Assembly (NCBI GenBank): GCA_963763955.1
Contig: CAVXQP010000022.1
Location: forward strand, 1 to 64,000
Direction of reading: 5' to 3'
DNA length: 64,000 nt
From: DASUPK01 sp963763955
GTDB lineage: Bacteria; Actinomycetota; Thermoleophilia; Solirubrobacterales; 70-9
In this document: piece by piece, positions 28,611 to 37,260 of the stretch
Numbering within the stretch: the stretch's first letter is position 1
Layout: the number at the start of each line of letters is the position of its first letter
The notes under the pieces: generated by a model
The model's input: the letters and a program-made list of their open reading frames with translations, nothing else
What the model was told of the DNA's origin: nothing
Databases searched by the model: none
Position numbers and translations under genes: made by a program

Positions 28611-29615
28611 ATGCAGCAGACCGAGTTCGACCTGATCGCCGCGATCAACGAGCGGCTCCCAGCGCCGGGACCCAGGGTGCGGGTGGCGAGCGGCGACGAC
28701 GCCGCGGTGGTCGAGCCGCGCGCCGCCAGCGCGATCTCCGTCGACGCGATCGTCGACGGAGTCCATTTCCGGCTCGCGGATTTCGGCGCGGAGGCGGTCG
28801 GCCGCAAGGCGCTGTCCGCCGGCCTCTCCGACCTGGCCGCGATGGGGGCGTCCCAGGGCGAGGCGTACGTGGTGGTCGGCGCCCCGCCCGAGCTGGACGA
28901 CGATCAGCTGCTCGGCATCACGGACGGCCTCGCGGAGGTCGCGACCCGGGAGGAGATCTCGATCACGGGAGGGGACCTGGTCTCCTCACCGGTTCTGCTC
29001 GTCTCCGTGACCGCCATCGGCTATGAGCCTGGAAGGGCGCGATTCGTCACCCGGGCCGGTGCCGGCCCTCGAGACGTGGTCGCCGTGACCGGCGAGCTCG
29101 GAGGCGCCGCGGCTGCCCTGACGCTGCTCGAGGACGGAGGGGCGACGACGTCACTCCCGGATGGCGTCCGCAAGAGGCTGCTCGCGCGGCAGCTCAACCC
29201 GATTCCCCGGCTGCAGGAGGGCCGTGCGCTGGCTGCCGAGGGGGCGACGGCGATGATCGACATCAGCGACGGCCTGGGTGCCGACGCCGGACACATCGCC
29301 GCCTCGAGCGAGTGCCGGCTGGAGATCGATCTGGACCGCGTGCCCGTCGCGGACGGCGTCACCGAGGTCGCCGGAGGGCGAAGCGAGGCGCTGGAGCTGG
29401 CAGCCTCCGGAGGCGAGGACTACGAGTTGCTGGTCACCCTGCCCCGCGATCGGGTCGCCGCGGCCGCGAGCGCCGTCGCGGAGACCGGGACGAAGCTGAC
29501 CGAGGTCGGCTATGTCGTCGAGGGCCGGGGCGTCGCCCTGCGCCTGCCCGGCGGCGGCGAGATCCAGCCGCGCGGCTTCGACCAGAGGCGCGGATCCCTC
29601 TCGGGCTCGGGCTGA
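28611..29615 (+). CDS. thiL: Thiamine-monophosphate kinase
   Basis: Phosphorylates thiamine monophosphate to the diphosphate cofactor. 334 residues of the AIR-synthase/ThiL fold. Seen: ASGDDAAVV, SVDAIVDGVHF, GLSDLAAMGA, ITGGDLV, and later ISDGLGADAGH and SGGEDYELLV, the ThiL-type aspartate and glycine motifs. The final 106 bases are antisense to the 3' end of the M28-like gene, so the two transcripts overlap tail to tail. Confidence 0.93.
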   Translation: MQQTEFDLIAAINERLPAPGPRVRVASGDDAAVVEPRAASAISVDAIVDGVHFRLADFGAEAVGRKALSAGLSDLAAMGASQGEAYVVVGAPPELDDDQLLGITDGLAEVATREEISITGGDLVSSPVLLVSVTAIGYEPGRARFVTRAGAGPRDVVAVTGELGGAAAALTLLEDGGATTSLPDGVRKRLLARQLNPIPRLQEGRALAAEGATAMIDISDGLGADAGHIAASSECRLEIDLDRVPVADGVTEVAGGRSEALELAASGGEDYELLVTLPRDRVAAAASAVAETGTKLTEVGYVVEGRGVALRLPGGGEIQPRGFDQRRGSLSGSG

Positions 29616-31426
29616 GCAGGCTCGGAGGATTCGGGCTCCTCATCCTCGCCGGACTCTCGCTCGTCCGGTGGCTCGGGCTCGCCGGCTCCATCCTGTCTGC
29701 GGACCGAGATCTCCCCGGGCCTGTCGATCTGCATCTCGGGCTCCCTGCTGCGGGGACGACCTCCCACGGTCCCCGCTGCCGCCACGATCGCGACCCCGGC
29801 GCCCGCGAGCAGGCAGCCAAGTAGCGCCAGGGTCGTGCCGATCTGCCCGTCGGCGAGCATCAGGACCAAGTCGTGCCAAACGCCCGCGCCCGCACCGAGG
29901 CGGCCCGCGAGGTTCGCGGCCAGGGCGACGAGCGGCAGCAGGCCGACGAGGATCAGCCCCCCGGCGCCCAGCCGCCCGGCCGGCGGCTGCGCCGCCGCCC
30001 AGAGCCAGGCCTGCAGTCCGACCGCGACCAGCAGCGCCAGATAGGGATTGAGCGCCCAGACGGCAAGCGTCGCGAAGGCGGCGATCAGCAGGGCGGCGGG
30101 AGCGGCGCCCGACCCGGCGGCAGGCGGCGGCGGGCGGAGTGGGCGCAGGAAGAAGGCAACGGTGCAGTAGAACAGCACCGCAATCACCACAGCAATCGTC
30201 CCGCCCAGCCCGAGCGACTCGATGCGCGGATCGAATGGGAAGTCCGGGCTCGGCAGTAGGCCGACCAGGGCCGTCGCGAGCAGGACGACCAGGGCCCCAA
30301 GGAAGGGCAGGGCTCTGAGCGCCGCCCAGAGTCCGCCGCGCGCGGCCTGGGCCGGACTGCGGGCCGAGGAGGCGAGCCCGAAGCCGGCGGCGAGGCCCAC
30401 GGGGACGAGCAGCGAAAGGGCGAGCAGAGCGATCGTCCAGCCCGGCAGCAGGTTTCCCGCCACGCCGAGGTAGCCCTTCGGGCCATGCTGAACCGCGCCG
30501 GGTGACGCATCGAGGGCGAGAATCAGCGAGAGCGCGCTCCGCCCGAACCGCGAGAAGGTATCCGTGCTGAAGCGCTCGGGGGTGTCCTCCGAGGGGTTGA
30601 TTGGCAGCTCGCCGTCCGAGGAGAGCCGGACGGCCGACAGGCCGGACTTGATCAGCGGGCCCTGCTCCCCCAGCCCAGCGGGCAGGGCGAGCCGGAAGAG
30701 GTCGGCGATCGGCCCCTCGTCGCCGGCCGGCGTCCCCACCTCCTCGGAAACGGTCGAGTTCGCGGTGTCGTCGAGCTGGCTGGCGGTGCTCTGAGCTCCA
30801 CTGGACCACGGGATCACCAGGGGAGCCCGCGGATGCTGGACGGCGGGCTGGCTCAGCACGATCGCGGCGTCGAGCAGCCCGGCGTCGCTGTAGTCGCTGA
30901 TGAAGCGCTTGGCGCCCAGGGCACCGATGCTCGAGCCGTCGGTCGAGACGAAGACGAGCGTCTTGTGGTGGGAGGCGCCCGAGAAGCTATCCGCGATCTC
31001 GAGCATCGCGGCGGTCGACGCCGCGCTGGTCACCGCACCGCTGCCCTCGGCGACGTCCCTCGGCGCGATCAGGGCGATCTGGCGGTTCGACTCGCCCGGC
31101 AGCGTGGCGATCAGGTTGCGCAGATGGACGTCGTGGCCCTTGAAAGAGCCGTCGAAGCGCTGCTCGGACACGGTCGCGCCATCAATCGCCGAGAACTGGC
31201 TCCTCACCTGGTCGGCCATCCTGTTGTCCGCCGCAGAGCCGGGCGTCGGGTAGGCGGAGGACTCTGCCAGCCGCTTGGCGAGCGGCGCGGCGCTCGCGGG
31301 ATCGAAGGCATCGGGGGGCACTCCCCCCGAGACCGACGAGGGAGGGCTCTGGAGCGAGAACATCGCGATCACGGCCACCACCGGGACCGCGAGCAGCGCG
31401 TATCTGTAGAGGCGCAAGTCGATCAT
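29510..31426 (-). CDS. Membrane protein with degenerate M28 peptidase domain
   Basis: 638 residues: membrane helix at 7-25, an extracytoplasmic M28-like domain (about 45-310), then nine or so helices and a charged Pro/Glu C-terminal tail. The M28 backbone is recognisable (LRNLIATLPG, ASTAAMLEIADSF, TLVFVSTDGSSIGALGAKRFI) but the metal ligands are gone: the usual AHYDS reads APRDV, and the Glu-Glu pair reads Ser-Ser. So it is likely a non-catalytic, binding or structural relative of Fxna/ER-type M28 membrane peptidases. The tail overlaps thiL by 106 bases; the final residues may be a 3' extension. Confidence 0.75.
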   Translation of the reverse strand: MIDLRLYRYALLAVPVVAVIAMFSLQSPPSSVSGGVPPDAFDPASAAPLAKRLAESSAYPTPGSAADNRMADQVRSQFSAIDGATVSEQRFDGSFKGHDVHLRNLIATLPGESNRQIALIAPRDVAEGSGAVTSAASTAAMLEIADSFSGASHHKTLVFVSTDGSSIGALGAKRFISDYSDAGLLDAAIVLSQPAVQHPRAPLVIPWSSGAQSTASQLDDTANSTVSEEVGTPAGDEGPIADLFRLALPAGLGEQGPLIKSGLSAVRLSSDGELPINPSEDTPERFSTDTFSRFGRSALSLILALDASPGAVQHGPKGYLGVAGNLLPGWTIALLALSLLVPVGLAAGFGLASSARSPAQAARGGLWAALRALPFLGALVVLLATALVGLLPSPDFPFDPRIESLGLGGTIAVVIAVLFYCTVAFFLRPLRPPPPAAGSGAAPAALLIAAFATLAVWALNPYLALLVAVGLQAWLWAAAQPPAGRLGAGGLILVGLLPLVALAANLAGRLGAGAGVWHDLVLMLADGQIGTTLALLGCLLAGAGVAIVAAAGTVGGRPRSREPEMQIDRPGEISVRRQDGAGEPEPPDERESGEDEEPESSEPAQPEPERDPRLWSKPRGWISPPPGRRRATPRPSTT

Positions 31427-31448
31427 CAGCCGGGCACGGGCCGCCTTC

Positions 31449-31454
31449 TAACCT
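31449..31454 (+). promoter_or_regulatory. Probable leaderless -10 box for the response regulator operon
   Basis: TAACCT ends 6 bases before the ATG at 31461, in the 34-base divergent gap with the M28-like gene. Confidence 0.5.
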
Positions 31455-31460
31455 TCAGGC

Positions 31461-32171
31461 ATGGCGCGAGGACAGGCGCGGATCCTGCTCGTGGACGATG
31501 AGCAAGCCGTGCAGACGCTTCTCACCTACCCGCTCCGCAAGGAAGGTTATGAGGTGGTGGGGGCCATGGATGGGCAGGAAGCCCTGGATCGCTTTGGCGA
31601 AGAGCGGTTCGATCTGGTCGTCCTCGACATCATGCTCCCGAAACTGGATGGGATCGAAGTGTGCAGACGGCTTCGCACCCGCAGTCAGGTGCCGATCATC
31701 ATGCTGACCGCGAAGGGGGACGAGATCGACAAGGTCGCCGGTCTCGAGATGGGGGCCGACGACTACATCACGAAGCCGTTCTCGGTGACCGAGTTCCGCA
31801 GCCGCGTGAAGGCCGCCTTGCGCCGGGGCGGCATGGCGACCCCGACGCTCCCGCCCAGCGAGCCCATCCGGGCCGGTGGCCTGGCGATCGACTTCGAGCG
31901 CCGCTCGGTGGACCTGAAGTCGAAGCCGGTCCGGCTCACCTACGTCGAGTTCGAGATCCTGGCCGCGCTCGCCGCCGCGCCGGGCCGGGTATTCACCCGC
32001 GAGATGCTGCTCGAGCACATCTGGGGCGACTCCACCTACCGCGACCCCCGTACCGTCGACGTCCACATCAGGCATCTGCGCGAGAAGCTGGAGTCCGACG
32101 CCAAGCATCCCGAGTACCTGTTCACTGTTCGCGGCGTCGGCTACCGCTTCCGCGATTCGGACCGCGATTGA
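31461..32171 (+). CDS. OmpR/PhoB-type response regulator
   Basis: 236 residues. Receiver domain with acidic DD (12-13), phospho-acceptor Asp56 in VVLDIMLPKLDG, Thr in MLTAKG and Lys in TKPFS. C-terminal winged helix with the RRSVDLKSKPVRLTYVEF strand and the TVDVHIRHLREKLE recognition helix. It would bind DNA direct repeats after phosphorylation by the histidine kinase encoded 9 bases downstream. The third gene of the operon, the HtrA lipoprotein, is the likely output or target. Confidence 0.95.
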   Translation: MARGQARILLVDDEQAVQTLLTYPLRKEGYEVVGAMDGQEALDRFGEERFDLVVLDIMLPKLDGIEVCRRLRTRSQVPIIMLTAKGDEIDKVAGLEMGADDYITKPFSVTEFRSRVKAALRRGGMATPTLPPSEPIRAGGLAIDFERRSVDLKSKPVRLTYVEFEILAALAAAPGRVFTREMLLEHIWGDSTYRDPRTVDVHIRHLREKLESDAKHPEYLFTVRGVGYRFRDSDRD

Positions 32172-32180
32172 GGCCCCAAT

Positions 32181-33626
32181 ATGAGGCTCAACTCCCTCCG
32201 CAACCGGCTGGTAGCGCTGATCACTCTGATCACGGCCGCCGCGATCGCGTTCGTCTATCTGTACGTGGTGCCCCAGCTCGAATCGAGCCTCACGGCGGAG
32301 AAGCTGCGCCGGCTGGAGCGGCTCGCAAACGAGCAGGAGCCTCGCCTGGCACACGCCCTCGAGTCGAGCGCCTCTCAGCAGCAGGTCGAGGACCTCGTCC
32401 GCAGCACTGCCCAGCTCACCGAGAGCCGGGTGACGCTCCTGGCGGTGCGGGACGAGTCCGGCGGACCGGTCCCGTCGTTCGTCGTGGCCGACTCGCAGGC
32501 CGAGGCCACCGCGATCCAGGGCCGGTATCTGACCGCCGACGCGGCGATCTCGGACGGGCAGATTGCCTCGGGCGTGGAGCATGTCGCCGGGACGCGGGTA
32601 GGCACCTCGGCGGTTCCGATCAAGCTCGGCGAGCAGACGCGCTGGGTCGAGGTGCTCTCGACCCCACTCGCCGAGGTGAACGACGACGTGGCGCTGGTGC
32701 GGAAGCAGGTCCTGATCGCGGGACTGATCGCGCTGGTCGCGGCCTCGCTGATCGGCCTCTGGGCTTCCGGCCCGGTCTCCCGCCGGCTCCGCCGCATGCG
32801 CCAGGCCGCCGAGGCGGTCGCCGACGGGCACTTCGACCAGCCGATCCCGGTCGACTCCAAGGACGAGCTCGGTCAACTCGCGCGGAGCTTCAACGAGATG
32901 CAGCGCAGGCTCGCGCGCATGGACAGCTCGCGGAAGGAATTCATCGCCAACGCCTCACACGAGCTGCGGACGCCGATCTTTTCCCTCGGCGGCTTCGTCG
33001 AGCTCCTGGAGACCGAGAATCCGACCGCCGCGGAGCGCCGCGCCTTCGTCGCGGAGATGCGCGGCGCGATCGAGCGCCTGCAGAAGCTCACCATCGATCT
33101 GCTCGACCTCTCGCGCCTGGACGCGGACGTCATGGTGATCGGGCGGGAGCAGGTGGACCTGCAGGAAGCGGCCCGTCAGGTGGCCAACGAGTTCCGGCCG
33201 GCAGCCCGCTCGCACAGCTCGTCCCTGCAGGTCAGGGGCCGTGGTCAGGTGGTTGCGCTCGCAGACCTAAATCGGGTCTCACAAATCATCCGTATTCTGA
33301 TCGACAATGCCATCACCCATACGCCGCACGGAACGAACGTGACGGTCACCGCTGTACGCGGGCGAAACGCAGCGGAGCTGATCGTCGGCGACGACGCCAA
33401 GAAGGGCATCGACCCGAGGGCGATCGACAAGGTCTTCGACCGCTTCTATACGGGCGACACCGCCAGCGGGTCCGGGCTCGGCCTGGCGATCGCGGATGAG
33501 CTCGCGCTGCGCATGGGCGGCACGCTCGAGGTGGTCTCCCGCCGGGGGCACACTGCGTTCACCCTGAGCCTGCCGCTGTCGGAGCGCCGCAGCAGGCAGC
33601 GCGAGCCTGCCGGAGCCGCGGCGTGA
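32181..33626 (+). CDS. HAMP-domain sensor histidine kinase
   Basis: 481 residues: N-terminal helix (12-32), extracytoplasmic sensor of about 140 residues, second helix, HAMP (GPVSRRLRRMRQAAEAV), HisKA with ANASHELRTP (His about 260), and an HATPase domain. The N box is RILIDNAITHTPHG and the G2 box GSGLGLAIAD. The G1 box, normally DxGxGI, reads DDAKKGI, so one glycine is replaced by lysine, which may slow ATP handling. Ends with a 4-base overlap with the HtrA start. Confidence 0.93.
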   Translation: MRLNSLRNRLVALITLITAAAIAFVYLYVVPQLESSLTAEKLRRLERLANEQEPRLAHALESSASQQQVEDLVRSTAQLTESRVTLLAVRDESGGPVPSFVVADSQAEATAIQGRYLTADAAISDGQIASGVEHVAGTRVGTSAVPIKLGEQTRWVEVLSTPLAEVNDDVALVRKQVLIAGLIALVAASLIGLWASGPVSRRLRRMRQAAEAVADGHFDQPIPVDSKDELGQLARSFNEMQRRLARMDSSRKEFIANASHELRTPIFSLGGFVELLETENPTAAERRAFVAEMRGAIERLQKLTIDLLDLSRLDADVMVIGREQVDLQEAARQVANEFRPAARSHSSSLQVRGRGQVVALADLNRVSQIIRILIDNAITHTPHGTNVTVTAVRGRNAAELIVGDDAKKGIDPRAIDKVFDRFYTGDTASGSGLGLAIADELALRMGGTLEVVSRRGHTAFTLSLPLSERRSRQREPAGAAA

Positions 33627-34846
33627 GAAGCAAGATCAAACGGGTTGCCCCTCGGCTTCGCCTGCGGGGCACCCTCGCGTCCGCGCTGCTCGGCGCCCTG
33701 GCGGCCGCGCTGATCGCATCCGGCTGCGGCGGAGGCGGAGGCGGCACGACCACCGTCTCGGAGTCCGGATCGCGGACCACCACGCAGGTCGTGGTCCAGT
33801 CGAGCGGGGGCAGCTTCAACCCGGCCCAGATCTACAAGGAAGTCTCCCCCGGGGTGGTGACCATCACCTCCGTCTTCGATACGAGCGGCAACTCGCTGCT
33901 CGGCGGCGGCGGATCCCAGGCCGGCCAGGGATCCGGCTTCGTGGTCGACACCGATGGTCACATCGTCACCAACGCCCACGTGGTCACCAGCGGCGGGCAC
34001 CTGAACGGCGGAGGCTCGGTGCACGAGGCCAAGCAGGTCTTCGTCGAGTTCGGGGACCGCAACCGGGTCCCCGCGCAGGTGGTCGGCTTCGACGCCGACG
34101 CCGACGTCGCCCTGATCAAGGTCGATCCCAACGGCCTCAACCTCCAGCCGGTCCAGCTGTCCAATCGCTCGAGCTTCACCGTCGGCGAGCCCGTGGCGGC
34201 GATCGGCAGCCCCTTCGGCGAGGACCAGTCGCTCTCGATCGGCGTGGTCTCGGCGACCAACCGGACCGTCGAGGGGCTCACCAACTTCGGCATCGACAAC
34301 GCGATCCAGACCGACGCTTCGATCAACCCGGGTAACTCGGGCGGCCCGCTGCTCGACTCAAAGGGGCAGGTAATCGGCATCAATGAGCAGATCGCCTCGA
34401 GCTCCGGCAGCAACTCGGGCGTCGGCTTCGCGATCCCGGTGACCTCGGTGCGCTACTCGCTCGACCAGCTCAAGGCCAACGGGAAGGTCGAGTACTCCTT
34501 CCTCGGCGTCACCAGCGAGTCCCTCTACCCGCAGCTCGCCGAGCATCTCAACATCGACAGCAAGAGCGGAGCCCTGATCACCGACGTGGTCGGCGGCAGC
34601 CCGGCCGACAAGGCGGGGCTCCACGGATCCACCGGCGAGACGTCCTTCCAGCTCCAGCACATCAAGACCGGCGGCGACGTGGTGATCGCGGTCGACGGCA
34701 AGCCCGTCTTCCAGAACAACGACCTCTCGGAGCTGATCGCCGCGCACAAGCCGGGGGATACGGTCACGCTCGACATCCTGCGCGACGGTCACCCCGCATC
34801 GGTCCCGGTCACGCTCGGCTCGCGGCCGGCTGACGTCCAGGGGTAG
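33623..34846 (+). CDS. Lipoprotein serine protease HtrA/DegP
   Basis: 407 residues. A lipobox (IASGC, Cys35) indicates a lipid-anchored form in place of the usual membrane helix. Trypsin-like domain with His119 (TNAHVV), Asp near 159 (DADVALIKV) and Ser near 238 (NPGNSGGPLLD), followed by one PDZ domain (EYSFLGVTSE to VTLDILRDGHP). Envelope quality-control protease. Co-translated with the kinase. The first 18 codons are encoded by a hairpin repeat (KRVAPRLRLRGTLAS), so the cytoplasmic n-region of the signal comes from the repeat. Confidence 0.93.
   Translation: MRSKIKRVAPRLRLRGTLASALLGALAAALIASGCGGGGGGTTTVSESGSRTTTQVVVQSSGGSFNPAQIYKEVSPGVVTITSVFDTSGNSLLGGGGSQAGQGSGFVVDTDGHIVTNAHVVTSGGHLNGGGSVHEAKQVFVEFGDRNRVPAQVVGFDADADVALIKVDPNGLNLQPVQLSNRSSFTVGEPVAAIGSPFGEDQSLSIGVVSATNRTVEGLTNFGIDNAIQTDASINPGNSGGPLLDSKGQVIGINEQIASSSGSNSGVGFAIPVTSVRYSLDQLKANGKVEYSFLGVTSESLYPQLAEHLNIDSKSGALITDVVGGSPADKAGLHGSTGETSFQLQHIKTGGDVVIAVDGKPVFQNNDLSELIAAHKPGDTVTLDILRDGHPASVPVTLGSRPADVQG
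33638..33679 (+). repeat. CGGGT..ACCCTCGC hairpin repeat, copy 4
   Basis: AAACGGGTTGCCCCTCGG, an inner TTCG-like apex, then GCGGGGCACCCTCGCGT. Long stem, located in the HtrA signal-sequence codons. Confidence 0.65.
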
Positions 34847-34852
34847 CGACTG

Positions 34853-34896
34853 CCAGGCTGCTCCACTTTGGAGCGGAGGCCGTAGGCCGGAGCGAC
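34853..34896 (+). repeat. Second repeat family (double hairpin), copy 1
   Basis: Begins CCAGGCTGCTCC and contains GCTCC..GGAGC and GGCC-GTA-GGCC hairpins. 34 of 44 bases match 41142-41185 without gaps, and the second stem changes in a compensating way. Eight bases past the HtrA stop. Confidence 0.6.
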
Positions 34897-34929
34897 TTAT
34901 GCTGGGCGGCCGCTTGCAGTCGCGGCTAT

Positions 34930-35865
34930 ATGGCGAAGCAGTCAATAAGAGCCCTCGTCACCGACCTCGCTTCGACCCTGCGCGAGGAGGTGCTGCCCCA
35001 CCTGGGCGCGCACGCGGGGCGGGCGCACTCCGGCGCCGCCGAGGGTGGCGACGTCACCTTCGAGATCGACGAGCACGCCGAGAAGCGGATGGAGGAGTTC
35101 CTCGTCGAGCGCGCCCCCGAGATCTCCTTCTACTCCGAGGATCGCGGCCTGGTCTCCCCCGCCGGCGATCGGGCCGAGTGGGTCCTGATCGTCGACCCGA
35201 TCGACGGCACCCGTCCGGCGCTGGCGGGTCTCGAGTCCTCGTGCGTCTCGGTCGCCGCGGCGCCATTGGAGTCGGAGCCGACCATGGCCGATGTGCGGGT
35301 GGGCTGCGTGCTGGAGCTGAAGAGCGGCCAGGGCTTCGTCGCCGAGCGCGGCCGGGGCCTCGAGCCGGCCGCACGCCTCTCCCGGAACGCGTCCCTGGAG
35401 CGGATGTTCTGGACCTACGGTTTCCGCGGGCGCCCGGCGCGTGCGCTGGTGGAGGTCCTCGCCGAGCTGATCGACTCGTCATCGGTCGGCGGTGGCACCT
35501 TCGACCTCGGCTCGGCCACGTTCGACATGACCCGGATCGTGACCGGCCAGCTCGACGCCTACGTCGAGCCTGGACCGCGGATGATCGACGACGTGCCCGC
35601 CGTGCGCGCGGAGTTCGAACGGGTCGGCGACGGGGCGGTCCTCAACAACTCGCCCTACGACCTCGCGGCCGCGGTGATCTGCCTGGAGGAGTGCGGTGCG
35701 ATGGTCACGGATGCTTACGGCAAGCCCCTGGGCGATCGCCCGCTGCTCGGCTCGACCCACGAGTTCCAGATGTCGTGCTGCGCCGCCGCCAACGCCGAGC
35801 TCCACGCCGCGATCTGCGCGGAGCTCGACGCCGGCATCGAGCGGCTGCGCGCCCTGTATGTCTAA
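34930..35865 (+). CDS. Inositol-monophosphatase-family phosphatase
   Basis: 311 residues. The metal/phosphate motif IVDPIDGTRPALAG is clear, with a Glu in FYSEDRG upstream and GSATFDMTRIVTGQLDAYVEPG downstream, as in the IMPase/FBPase/CysQ superfamily. Lithium-sensitive Mg2+ phosphatases of this type act on inositol phosphate, histidinol phosphate, PAP or sugar phosphates; the sequence does not tell which. It precedes the trehalose synthase TreT and lies near OtsA. No otsB is visible, so a role on a sugar phosphate is possible but speculative. ATG start at 34930. Confidence 0.85.
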   Translation: MAKQSIRALVTDLASTLREEVLPHLGAHAGRAHSGAAEGGDVTFEIDEHAEKRMEEFLVERAPEISFYSEDRGLVSPAGDRAEWVLIVDPIDGTRPALAGLESSCVSVAAAPLESEPTMADVRVGCVLELKSGQGFVAERGRGLEPAARLSRNASLERMFWTYGFRGRPARALVEVLAELIDSSSVGGGTFDLGSATFDMTRIVTGQLDAYVEPGPRMIDDVPAVRAEFERVGDGAVLNNSPYDLAAAVICLEECGAMVTDAYGKPLGDRPLLGSTHEFQMSCCAAANAELHAAICAELDAGIERLRALYV

Positions 35866-35895
35866 CGGGCTGCTCCTTAGCGGAGCACCCTCGCG
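35864..35895 (+). repeat. CGGGT..ACCCTCGC hairpin repeat, copy 5
   Basis: AACGGGCTGCTCC, loop TTAGC, GGAGCACCCTCGCG, starting at the stop codon of the IMPase gene. Probably also serves as its transcript end. Confidence 0.7.
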
Positions 35896-35933
35896 CTAAA
35901 CGAGTACGTTTCCGCCCTTGCGCAGTCACCAGC

Positions 35934-36005
35934 TAACGGGTTGCTCCTCCGGGATGCAACGGGTCGCGCTGTCGCGCGCCCTTGCATATGCGGAGCACCC
36001 TCGCG
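35934..36005 (+). repeat. CGGGT..ACCCTCGC hairpin repeat, copy 6, with copy 7 nested in its loop
   Basis: Outer arms TAACGGGTTGCTCCTCCGG and CGGAGCACCCTCGCG enclose 35953-35990, which is itself a complete copy (ATGCAACGGGTCGCGC, loop TGTC, GCGCGCCCTTGCAT). The pair stands 39 bases after copy 5 and directly before treT. Confidence 0.75.
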
Positions 36006-36018
36006 TAAGGGAGGTTCG

Positions 36019-37257
36019 GTGCTCCAAGAGGTAGCGCTGGCCAGCAAGTCGCTCGCCGACTACACCCACCTGGCCGGCCGCGGCCTGGTGGACGAGATCC
36101 GAGAGTTCGCGGAGCCCTTGCAGGGAAAGCGGGTCCTGCACGTGAGCGCGACGGCCTTCGGCGGCGGCGTCTCGGAGATCCTCTACACGCTGGTGCCCCT
36201 GATGCGCGACGTCGGCCTGGAGACGCACTGGCAGGTGATCATGGGCCGCGAGGAGTTCTTCAACGCGACGAAGCTGCTTCACAACTCGCTGCAGGGCGAC
36301 CCGAACACGCTGACACCAAACCAGTGGGAGCTGTTCGAGCACTACAACAAGATGAACGCGGACAGCCTGGAGGGCGAATGGGACGTGATCATCGTCCACG
36401 ACCCCCAGCCCGTCGGGATGCGGCGGAGCGCCACCGACCACGCCAAGAACTGGATCTGGCGCTGCCATATCGACCTCTCCGAGCCGAACCCCGAGCCGAT
36501 CGAGCGCCTGCTGCCGCTGATCTCCGAGTACGACGCGACGGTCTGGCACATGGAGCAATACGTGCCAAAGGGGCTCGACGGGCACGGCGGGGTTCGGATC
36601 GTCCCGCCCGCGATCGACCCGCTCTCTCCCAAGAACATGGCGCTCTCGCCCGACGACGCCTCCTACGTCTGCAACCAGTTCGGGATCGATGTCGACAGGC
36701 GGCTGATGACCCAGGTCTCGCGCTTCGATCCCTGGAAGGACCCGATCGGCGTGATCGACGCCTACCGACGGGTGACCAAGGAGATCCCAGAGGTGCAGCT
36801 TGCCCTGGTCGGCTCGATGGCCACGGATGACCCGGAGGGCTGGGAGTTCTTCCACCGGACCTTCGAGTACGCGGGCTCGGACCCCGACATCAAGATCCTC
36901 AACAACCTCAACAACGTCGGCGCGATCGAGGTGAACGCCTTCCAGTCACAGTCGGACGTCGTCCTGCAGAAGTCGATCCGCGAGGGCTTCGGCCTGACCG
37001 TGGCGGAGGCGCTCTGGAAGGGCAGACCGACGATCGGCGGCGACGTCGGCGGGATTCCGCTGCAGATCGTGGACGGGGAGGACGGCTACCTGGTCTCTAA
37101 CCCGGAGCAGGCCGCCGAGCGCTGCATCCAGATCCTTGAGGATCCGGAGCTGGGCCGCAGGCTCGGCCGCGCCGGCAAGGAGCGGACGCGCGAGCGCTTC
37201 CTCACCCCGCGACTGTTACTCGACTGGCTGCGGATCTTCACCTCGCTGGACGCGTAG
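36019..37257 (+). CDS. treT: Trehalose synthase TreT (GT4 glycosyltransferase)
   Basis: 412 residues, the normal TreT length. It makes trehalose from an NDP-glucose and glucose. Seen: VLHVSATAFGGGVSEIL (acceptor loop), VIIVHDPQP, WRCHIDLSEPNPE, VSRFDPWKDP and the GT4 nucleotide-sugar motif SIREGFGLTVAEALWKGRP (E..E). Start GTG 36019 with AGGGAGG 4 bases upstream, thus a conventional leader, placed right after the nested hairpin repeats. The hairpins could affect its expression. Confidence 0.88.
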   Translation: MLQEVALASKSLADYTHLAGRGLVDEIREFAEPLQGKRVLHVSATAFGGGVSEILYTLVPLMRDVGLETHWQVIMGREEFFNATKLLHNSLQGDPNTLTPNQWELFEHYNKMNADSLEGEWDVIIVHDPQPVGMRRSATDHAKNWIWRCHIDLSEPNPEPIERLLPLISEYDATVWHMEQYVPKGLDGHGGVRIVPPAIDPLSPKNMALSPDDASYVCNQFGIDVDRRLMTQVSRFDPWKDPIGVIDAYRRVTKEIPEVQLALVGSMATDDPEGWEFFHRTFEYAGSDPDIKILNNLNNVGAIEVNAFQSQSDVVLQKSIREGFGLTVAEALWKGRPTIGGDVGGIPLQIVDGEDGYLVSNPEQAAERCIQILEDPELGRRLGRAGKERTRERFLTPRLLLDWLRIFTSLDA

Positions 37258-37260
37258 CGA

